A stretch of DNA of 64,000 nucleotides from Psychromonas sp. B3M02 (lineage in GTDB: Bacteria > Pseudomonadota > Gammaproteobacteria > Enterobacterales > Psychromonadaceae), in the NCBI RefSeq assembly GCF_003318165.1, contig NZ_QOCB01000097.1, positions 1-64,000 of the forward strand, in the 5' to 3' direction. The notes under the pieces were generated by a model, which saw only the letters and a list, made by a program, of their open reading frames with translations, was not told the DNA's origin and ran no database searches. Shown in pieces: positions 57,841 through 64,000 of the stretch. A program made the translations under genes and the position numbers. How positions within the stretch are numbered: position 1 is the first letter of the stretch; each line of letters opens with the position of its first letter.

Positions 57841-58860
57841 TTATTGAGCCGCTAGTTGTTTAAAGTACAAACAAGTATCAATTAAACGATTTGCAAAACC
57901 CCATTCATTATCACACCACACTAGCAATTTGACTAAGTGGCCATCACTAACACGTGTTTGTGTTCCATCAATAATGCAAGAGCGTGGGTCATGGTTAAAG
58001 TCTACCGAGACTAAAGGCGCTTCTGTGTAACCTAGAATACCCGATAATGATGTGGTTGAGATCTTCTTTAAACATTGGTTGATATCATCAATGGATACTT
58101 TTATATCTACGGTAATACTTAAATCCATGGCAGTCACATTAATAGTTGGTACCCGTACCGCAATCGCTTCAAATTTATCGGCAAACTTAGGTAAAATTCT
58201 TTCTATTCCCGCCGCTAATTTAGTATCAACAGGAATGATTGATTGACTGGCTGCACGTGTTCTGCGCAGGTCGTGATGATAAGAATCAATCACAGGTTGG
58301 TCATTCATGGCAGAGTGAATCGTTGTGATTGTGCCACACTTAATATCAAAAGCAGCATCTAAACTGGCAATCACAGGGACGATACAGTTAGTAGTACAAG
58401 ATGCTCCTGAAATGTAAGTTTCTTGCCCAGTTAATGATTGATGGTTAACCCCATATACCACAGTCGCATCTACATCGTGGTCAGCAGGGTGTGAGAAGAT
58501 CACCTTCTTCGCACCTGCATTTAAGTGTGCTTGTGCATCGGCTTTCGATCCATAAATACCTGTACAGTCAATAACCATATCAATATCTAATGCTTGCCAT
58601 GGTAGGTCACTGATGTTTTCGAAAGCGAGTAATTTAATTGGGTGATCAGCAATTGTTAATTGTTGCTCTATTTGTGTCACAGTAAAAGGAAAACGCCCAT
58701 GCGTTGAATCATATTGTGTTAAATGGCAGATAGCTTCGGCAGCGGCGAGTTCATTAATAGCGACAATCTCTATTTGAGATTGATGGCCGCCTTCAAATAA
58801 AGCACGTACCACACTGCGGCCAATGCGACCATAACCATTAATTGCAATTCGAAGAGACAT
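57841..58860 (-). CDS. epd: D-erythrose-4-phosphate dehydrogenase (Epd)
   Basis: A 339-residue GAPDH-like enzyme oxidising erythrose-4-phosphate in de novo pyridoxal phosphate synthesis. [14 protein letters not shown] binds [12 protein letters not shown] contains the catalytic Cys; the long [21 protein letters not shown] and GTQTRVS segments are specific to Epd rather than glycolytic GAPDH. Same length as E. coli Epd (339). The usual downstream neighbours pgk and fba are absent here. Confidence 0.93.
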   Translation of the reverse strand: MSLRIAINGYGRIGRSVVRALFEGGHQSQIEIVAINELAAAEAICHLTQYDSTHGRFPFTVTQIEQQLTIADHPIKLLAFENISDLPWQALDIDMVIDCTGIYGSKADAQAHLNAGAKKVIFSHPADHDVDATVVYGVNHQSLTGQETYISGASCTTNCIVPVIASLDAAFDIKCGTITTIHSAMNDQPVIDSYHHDLRRTRAASQSIIPVDTKLAAGIERILPKFADKFEAIAVRVPTINVTAMDLSITVDIKVSIDDINQCLKKISTTSLSGILGYTEAPLVSVDFNHDPRSCIIDGTQTRVSDGHLVKLLVWCDNEWGFANRLIDTCLYFKQLAAQ

Positions 58861-58914
58861 GTAAGATTCCAGGTTGAAAGTGAATAGTACTTCTTCATGA
58901 GCAAGTTAAGTATT

Positions 58915-59034
58915 ATGTGGCGATTAACTAATAAGGAAAACGCGAGCTTGATGAAGAGAAGTGCTAAAAAAGGATATTGTAAAACAAAAGCAGGCAAAAC
59001 AAAGAAAAAATTGATCGATATTGTTGATTTTTAA
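58915..59034 (+). CDS. Possible small basic protein (39 residues)
   Basis: Frame MWRLTNKENASLMKRSAKKG followed by a Lys-rich stretch and ending LIDIVDF, from ATG 58915 to TAA 59032. The predicted ribosome site (TTAAG) is weak; an internal ATG at 58951 is preceded by AAGGAAAAC at somewhat long distance. Lys codons are favoured in AT-rich DNA, so chance is a serious alternative. It lies in a 373-base gap between epd (minus) and the BCCT gene (plus). Confidence 0.25.
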   Translation: MWRLTNKENASLMKRSAKKGYCKTKAGKTKKKLIDIVDF

Positions 59035-59233
59035 GTAGTGAGTATAAGAAAGCCAGTTTGAAGGTTCAGTGCTTTTTGGGTTGATAATTCGACAGATTGT
59101 TAGCTTTTTAAGCTTATAGCCAGTGTTTAAAGGTTAAATTTATTTAAATCACTGAAATGTCATCTTGGTTTTGTTAATATGGTCACGGTTTTAAAGGTAA
59201 ACAAACAGAGTGAAATGCTCTAAATGAGGAAAA
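59035..59233. promoter_or_regulatory. Leader region of the BCCT transporter gene
   Basis: AT-rich, presumably containing the promoter. A small AGAG-tgaaatg-CTCT hairpin lies just before the GAGGAAAA ribosome-binding site. No known operator recognised. Confidence 0.35.
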
Positions 59234-60814
59234 ATGAGTTTAAATAAGGATAAGTACAGTATAGATAATACAGACTATACAGTAGGTCAAGATAACGTAC
59301 AAAAGTGGGGATTTGATGTTCATAATCCTGTTTTTGGATTTAGTGCAGGTTTTATTGCGCTGTTTTTAGTGACAATTATGCTGGTGGATCCAGAAGTCTC
59401 TAAAGCAACATTAGATGGCTTGAAATGGCAAATCATCGGTGCATTTGATGGGCTATTTATGTGGTCTGCCAATTTGTTTGTTATTTTTTGCTTGGTACTA
59501 ATCGTTTCACCCTTTGGTAAAATCCGTTTAGGTGGTGCTGGCGCAAAAAGTGATTATTCGACACTATCATGGTTATCAATGCTATTTGCTGCAGGTATGG
59601 GTATTGGTTTAATGTTCTGGGGTGTTGCTGAACCAGTGGCTTACTTCACTGGTTGGTATGAAACGCCGTTGAATGTTGATCCTAATACGCCGGAAGCTGC
59701 GAAATTAGCACTAGGTGCGACTATGTTCCATTGGGGTCTTCACCCTTGGGCAATTTATGGTGTTGTTGCACTATCATTAGCTTTCTTTGCTTACAATAAA
59801 GGCTTACCGCTTTCAATGCGTTCTATTTTTTACCCTATATTAGGCGATCGCACTTGGGGTTTACCAGGACACATTGTTGATATTCTAGCGGTAATTGCAA
59901 CACTATTTGGTTTAGCAACATCCTTAGGGTTAGGCGCACAACAAGCAGCGAGTGGTTTCCATCACGTGTTTGGTATTGATGATGGGTTAACGACACAAAT
60001 ATCGATCATTGTTGGTGTGACTATTTTAGCCATTATATCTGTAGTTCGTGGTATTGACGGTGGTGTTAAGTTAATTAGTAACGTTAACATGCTATTAGCC
60101 ATTGTATTAGTGGTGTTTGTTGCATTAGTAACTATGGCTGTTTCAATGGGTACTATCCCAACAACTGTAATGGGTTACGTTGAAAATATTATTCCATTAA
60201 GTAATCCTCACGGTCGTGAAGATGAAGCTTGGATGCATGGCTGGACAGTGTTCTACTGGGCTTGGTGGATTTCATGGTCACCATTCGTAGGTATGTTCAT
60301 TGCACGTGTTTCACGTGGCCGTACTGTTCGTGAATTTTTAACAGCAGTATTAATCATTCCAACATTAGTAACTATCCTGTGGATGTCTGTATTTGGTGGT
60401 GTTGCCATCGATCAAATTATCAATAATGTAGGTGAGTTAGGTACTAATGGGTTAACGGATGTATCGCTTGCGATGTTCCAAATGTTTGACCAATTACCAT
60501 TGGGTAATATTTTATCGTTAATTGCTGTTGTATTAGTATTGGTATTCTTTATTACCTCTTCTGATTCAGGTTCATTAGTTATTGATAGTATTACAGCGGG
60601 CGGTAAAGTCGATGCACCTGTGCCACAACGTATCTTCTGGGCTTCAGTAGAAGGCGCGATTGCAATTGCACTGTTATGGGTTGGTGGAACGTCATCGATT
60701 CAAGCGCTACAAGCGGGTGCAATATCAACAGCATTACCGTTTACAATTATTCTATTAATCATGTGTGTAAGCTTGATTATGGGAATGAGAACAGAGCCTA
60801 AATTAAGCAAGTAG
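59234..60814 (+). CDS. BCCT-family betaine/carnitine/choline transporter
   Basis: A 526-residue transporter with 12 hydrophobic segments. The BCCT signature GMGIGLMFWGVAEP, WGLHPWAIY in helix 4, and the substrate-binding FYWAWWISWSPFVGMFIARVSRGRTVREF (Trp-rich box) are all present, with FFITSSDSGS near helix 10. Probably takes up glycine betaine or another compatible solute by Na+ or H+ symport, fitting a marine lifestyle; the exact substrate is not determinable. GAGG precedes the ATG. Single-gene unit with its own terminator. Confidence 0.92.
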   Translation: MSLNKDKYSIDNTDYTVGQDNVQKWGFDVHNPVFGFSAGFIALFLVTIMLVDPEVSKATLDGLKWQIIGAFDGLFMWSANLFVIFCLVLIVSPFGKIRLGGAGAKSDYSTLSWLSMLFAAGMGIGLMFWGVAEPVAYFTGWYETPLNVDPNTPEAAKLALGATMFHWGLHPWAIYGVVALSLAFFAYNKGLPLSMRSIFYPILGDRTWGLPGHIVDILAVIATLFGLATSLGLGAQQAASGFHHVFGIDDGLTTQISIIVGVTILAIISVVRGIDGGVKLISNVNMLLAIVLVVFVALVTMAVSMGTIPTTVMGYVENIIPLSNPHGREDEAWMHGWTVFYWAWWISWSPFVGMFIARVSRGRTVREFLTAVLIIPTLVTILWMSVFGGVAIDQIINNVGELGTNGLTDVSLAMFQMFDQLPLGNILSLIAVVLVLVFFITSSDSGSLVIDSITAGGKVDAPVPQRIFWASVEGAIAIALLWVGGTSSIQALQAGAISTALPFTIILLIMCVSLIMGMRTEPKLSK

Positions 60815-60848
60815 TAATGCGTTAATTAAACTATATTAAAGTGATTTA

Positions 60849-60883
60849 AAAACCGATTAATCTATGATTAATCGGTTTTTTTA
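60849..60883. terminator. Bidirectional terminator (BCCT gene / exonuclease gene)
   Basis: AAACCGATTAAT / ATTAATCGGTTT with five-base loop; T7 on the plus side and T5 on the minus side, between convergent genes. Confidence 0.9.
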
Positions 60884-60923
60884 TATCTATTAAATATGCA
60901 AATAGGAAATCAGTGCTATGAAT

Positions 60924-61640
60924 CTATAACCACAAATCTTTGATGGGTGTTTCAGGATCGTAATGATACAAGACTTGAGCTTGCAGTAATTCTGCAGTGG
61001 CGATGGCATCGGTTAACGCATCATGGGGTTGGTAACTGGGTAAGTTATAACGTAAACGGCTGTTTCCTAAGCGAATAGAACCAGGTTTTTTGCGCTTTAA
61101 CCAGTTTAAAAAACCTTCACATTGTTTACTTTGTATAGCGGCTTCGATTTGCATGGTATCTATAACGGGGAAAATTACCCCTTCATCGATTAATGCTCTT
61201 AAGTTTAAATCTAAAAAAGCTCGTTCAATATTACGATAATGAACCACAACCACTTTCCCTGCTATTTGCTCGAGAAAAGGACCTAATACTCGCAGCAAGT
61301 CTGGCGCTCCCTTTAAATCTGAGTGAGTGATACCATGAATAATAATCGACTCTTCTTCTAACTTATCTTGTGGAGTGATATACCATTTTTTAGCTTTACT
61401 ACATAACACTCGGTTTAAATTGAAGGGTACTAAACCAATGCTGATAATACTATTTTGCTTTGGATCTAAACCTGTCGTTTCAAAATCTAAAGCTACAAAC
61501 TCTATATCTTTTAGTGGTGTATCATCGTTATAAGTACCGACCTGATAGAATTCAGCTAAACGCTTATCTTTGCAATGTCGAGCCTGCAATTGTAAATACG
61601 CATTCCAATTTAAAATCTCTTTATTTATAAAATTATGCAT
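60924..61640 (-). CDS. DnaQ-like 3'-5' exonuclease
   Basis: A 238-residue DEDDh exonuclease. ExoI ALDFETTGLD, ExoII region VVVHYRNIERAFLD, and ExoIII HDALTDAIATAELLQ are intact. An extra N-terminal stretch of about 40 residues is helical. It is not the replicative epsilon subunit: no C-terminal alpha-binding part is present and it pairs with the DUF294 gene, a recurrent partnership in proteobacteria. Eight bases separate the two genes. Confidence 0.88.
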   Translation of the reverse strand: MHNFINKEILNWNAYLQLQARHCKDKRLAEFYQVGTYNDDTPLKDIEFVALDFETTGLDPKQNSIISIGLVPFNLNRVLCSKAKKWYITPQDKLEEESIIIHGITHSDLKGAPDLLRVLGPFLEQIAGKVVVVHYRNIERAFLDLNLRALIDEGVIFPVIDTMQIEAAIQSKQCEGFLNWLKRKKPGSIRLGNSRLRYNLPSYQPHDALTDAIATAELLQAQVLYHYDPETPIKDLWL

Positions 61641-61648
61641 ATATAGCC

Positions 61649-63517
61649 CTAAAAAGTATTAGCCGTATAACGGAACTTTAAAAAGTTTTGTGCATTACTT
61701 AAGACTAAGAAAGCATCTTTCAAATAGCGTCGTTCAAGGTCAGACATATTTTCTGGCTCAATATTATTATCGGGCTCAATGTCTGATTCCACATCTAATG
61801 CTTGGTGGCGTAACCGTACGATGGATATTAACTCCATGGCATGATGTAAATCAGCGCCTTTAGATTTTGGTAAAATACCCGCTTCAATAATGTCATCTAA
61901 ACGTTGGAATGAGTTTTGAGATTGTGAACCAATAGCCAAAGCATGAACTCGTATTAAATCAGCCAATGGTGCAGTACCACGACGTTTAAGGTTGATAGAG
62001 TTGTTATGACGACCATCATTTTCCATTACAAAATCTTTAAAGAACCCTAATGGTGGTTTACGGTTTAATGCATTGCGAGCCAAACAAGCTAAGAAGCGCT
62101 TATTGTTTTTAGTGCGGCTAAGGATAAAGCGGTTCAGTTGTTCTGCCCACTTTGTACGGCCATACACGCCATTTAAATCAAAGAAGATATTACAGTTTAA
62201 TAAGGCTTTTGGGTTTGGATCGTCTATCCACTCACCAAAGCAAGCCTCCCATTGCATTTGGGTTTTACGATATTCTGGATTAGTAGCCATAATATCGCCA
62301 GTACAATAAGTGTAACCACACGCATCTAAACCATCACACACAAAGTGCGACAGTTCTTCAAAATATTTACCATGAATTTCAGGATCATAGTTGTTATCTA
62401 ATATGAGTCCGTTATCTTGGTCTGTAACCAATAGTTGCTCGTCTCGGGCCATCGAACCTAAAGCTAAAAAACAGTAGGGAATAGGTGGTGGGCCGAACTT
62501 TTCTTCAGCTAATTCTAATAAACGCTGTTTAAAACTACGCCCAATTTCAGACATCGCTCTGCCAACCATGTGCGAGTTAGCATCTTCATTAACCATGCGA
62601 ATGAAACAATCTTTTAATTGATTAGATAATTGCGCTAAATCTTCGGGGCTTTGTTGCTGGAAAATACTGCTTACAAATAACAGACTGTTTTGCGATTCAT
62701 ACCTAACGATATCAGATACTTCGATTAGACCAATTGGACGCTCTTTCTTCAAAATAGGTAAATGGTGGACATTATTTCGTAGCATCAGCAACATAGCTTC
62801 AGAAATATAAGCGTTATGATCTAAAGAGATAAGATCCGTAGACATCACATCTGAAACAGGGTTGTCGACGCTTAAACCTGAAGCGACAACTTTTGCACAA
62901 AGATCGTGTTCGGTAATTAATCCCACGAAATGTTTTTCTTGCTCATTTTTAAGGTCATTAATTAACGCTGCGGATTGACCTTCTTCAGCCATAATTTGAG
63001 CAACACGTTGAATACTTGTATCACTTGCTAAGATTAATGGTTCACGAGTTAGCAGCGTGGTTACTTTAGAAGTGGTTAAATCAGATCCTTCACTTTTATT
63101 GGTCACAGCTTGTTTTAAGCGTGCGCTATCTTCTGATTCAACATAATCTGCAAAGTATTCAAAACGCTCACAGAGATCATAAAAAATATGACCTGGAATA
63201 CAATAGAGTAGAGTGTCTTTAGTTGCTTTTGCAGGGAAGCGTACTTTGTTATTGGTTAATAATCCCATTTGACCAAATAAACCACCTTGGTCTAATCGAT
63301 TATATAGGTTGCCGTTTCGTCGATATAATTCAACAACACCACTGCGTAGCATATATAATTCATTGATTTCATCTTTAAACTCAACGATATTGGTATTCGC
63401 TCGTTGGTAAGATATTTCTATGCTTTTAACAACCTCTATCAGTGCATCTTCAGGAAGCTCATCAAAAGGGGGGTATTGGCTAATAAAGTCTTGAATTTCT
63501 AATAACTCAACTTCCAT
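61649..63517 (-). CDS. cNMP-binding/CBS/DUF294 nucleotidyltransferase-like protein
   Basis: A 622-residue multi-domain protein: cyclic-nucleotide-binding-like domain (about 18-140, with SGVVELYRRNGNLYNRL and PAKATKDTLLY), paired CBS domains (about 155-280, ending HHLPILKKERPIGLIEVSDI), DUF294 putative nucleotidyltransferase (about 295-440; LGSMARDEQLLVTDQDNG has the GS...DxD pattern seen in GlnD-type enzymes) and DUF294 C-terminal domain (about 470-610). It probably responds to adenine nucleotides, but target and reaction are unknown. Upstream partner of the DnaQ-like exonuclease gene in a two-gene operon. Confidence 0.87.
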   Translation of the reverse strand: MEVELLEIQDFISQYPPFDELPEDALIEVVKSIEISYQRANTNIVEFKDEINELYMLRSGVVELYRRNGNLYNRLDQGGLFGQMGLLTNNKVRFPAKATKDTLLYCIPGHIFYDLCERFEYFADYVESEDSARLKQAVTNKSEGSDLTTSKVTTLLTREPLILASDTSIQRVAQIMAEEGQSAALINDLKNEQEKHFVGLITEHDLCAKVVASGLSVDNPVSDVMSTDLISLDHNAYISEAMLLMLRNNVHHLPILKKERPIGLIEVSDIVRYESQNSLLFVSSIFQQQSPEDLAQLSNQLKDCFIRMVNEDANSHMVGRAMSEIGRSFKQRLLELAEEKFGPPPIPYCFLALGSMARDEQLLVTDQDNGLILDNNYDPEIHGKYFEELSHFVCDGLDACGYTYCTGDIMATNPEYRKTQMQWEACFGEWIDDPNPKALLNCNIFFDLNGVYGRTKWAEQLNRFILSRTKNNKRFLACLARNALNRKPPLGFFKDFVMENDGRHNNSINLKRRGTAPLADLIRVHALAIGSQSQNSFQRLDDIIEAGILPKSKGADLHHAMELISIVRLRHQALDVESDIEPDNNIEPENMSDLERRYLKDAFLVLSNAQNFLKFRYTANTF

Positions 63518-63810
63518 GGTGCACTCGATATTGTAGGGAATAGATTAATGCCGATATTACACAAGTTTATTTGAGTATGTTAGTAGTGAAGGGAGAAAAT
63601 AATATGATCAATAATTGCGGTAAATAGTTAAAAGTAGATAATTATATTAGTTTGTGACCATTTATAAATGTGCAATGAAGAAAGCAGTGTTGAGAATGTT
63701 ATATTTATGATAAAAATAAATGTTTTCAACAGAGAATTAATGCCGTCTGTTTCAGACTAATGCGTTGCCTGAGTAGTTTACGCTGATGATTTATTAAAGG
63801 ATTAATTGTA
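63518..63810. promoter_or_regulatory. Divergent region between the DUF294 and LysR genes
   Basis: 293 AT-rich bases; should hold both promoters and, if the LysR protein is autoregulatory, a T-N11-A site. I see none I can defend. Confidence 0.35.
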
Positions 63811-64000
63811 ATGGGTATGTCAACGAGATTGGATCTCTTTTTAGATGTAGTACAGCATGGTTCGTTTGCAAAAGCGGCAGGGATAAGAAATATTGACCGT
63901 TCTGCGTTATCCAAGCAGATAAAAATATTAGAAAATGATTTAGGTGTGCGATTACTAAACCGCTCAACACGCGCATTATCTTTAACCGATGCCGGTAAAG
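63811..64000 (+). CDS. LysR-family transcriptional regulator, 5' part only
   Basis: The frame starts at ATG 63811 (AAAGG ten bases upstream) and runs off the window after 63 codons. Residues form a LysR winged-helix domain: LFLDVVQHGSFAKAAG, then RSALSKQIKILENDLGVRLL and NRSTRALSLTDAGK. The target is unknown. An alternative start at ATG 63817 is possible. Confidence 0.9.
   Translation, partial: MGMSTRLDLFLDVVQHGSFAKAAGIRNIDRSALSKQIKILENDLGVRLLNRSTRALSLTDAGK

Overview
The window is a chromosomal segment from an AT-rich gammaproteobacterium. Gene content and protein similarity point to a marine, facultatively anaerobic member of Alteromonadales, most like Psychromonas; this placement is inferred from recalled sequences, not from a search. 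Almost all of it is core genome: about 57 convincing genes, short intergenic gaps, many clear intrinsic terminators, and no tRNA, rRNA, CRISPR array, prophage or intact insertion sequence.

Layout. Positions 1-3.5 kb hold a 166-bp inverted-repeat element and a minus-strand run yccS-tusE-efpL. Positions 3.7-12.7 kb hold folD/trxB (convergent), then rne and rluC divergent from each other, with rluC followed by a HAD phosphatase and ybiB. Positions 11.8-20.9 kb hold an envelope/repair block: csiV-mfd, a PilZ-like gene, the lolCDE lipoprotein-export operon and a GDSL lipoprotein. Positions 20.9-26.2 kb hold yccA, a second copy of the repeat, tpiA, ttcA, a degenerate GGDEF-EAL protein and a possible small plus-strand transcript. 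Positions 26.3-34.6 kb hold sapABCDF, a MATE exporter, a YfhL ferredoxin and the tRNA hydroxylase gene trhP, all on the minus strand. Positions 34.8-45.9 kb hold proQ-prc, fadD, lpxH-ppiB, cysS and a tightly packed dinG-TSUP-priC-rsmS operon.

Positions 46.0-57.4 kb form an anaerobic-respiration island. A NarQ/NarP-like two-component system is divergent from moaA-mobA-moaBCDE-modABC (molybdenum cofactor synthesis and molybdate import). A compact Moco-type riboswitch sits directly before moaA. ubiUV and ubiT follow, making ubiquinone without oxygen, with an FNR-like site between them. Together these would sense nitrate or a similar signal, build the cofactor of respiratory molybdoenzymes, and supply quinone without O2. 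The enzymes that use Moco lie outside the window. The last 6 kb hold a YkgJ-like protein, epd, a BCCT osmolyte transporter, a DnaQ-like exonuclease with a cNMP/CBS/DUF294 protein, and the 5' end of a LysR regulator cut by the window edge.

No wholly unknown system is evident. The items most worth a second look are the two diverged copies of the inverted-repeat element, the shortened Moco-like riboswitch over a molybdenum (not tungsten) gene set, the altered P-box of the NarQ-like kinase, the apparently non-catalytic GGDEF-EAL protein, and a small plus-strand unit beside sapF.
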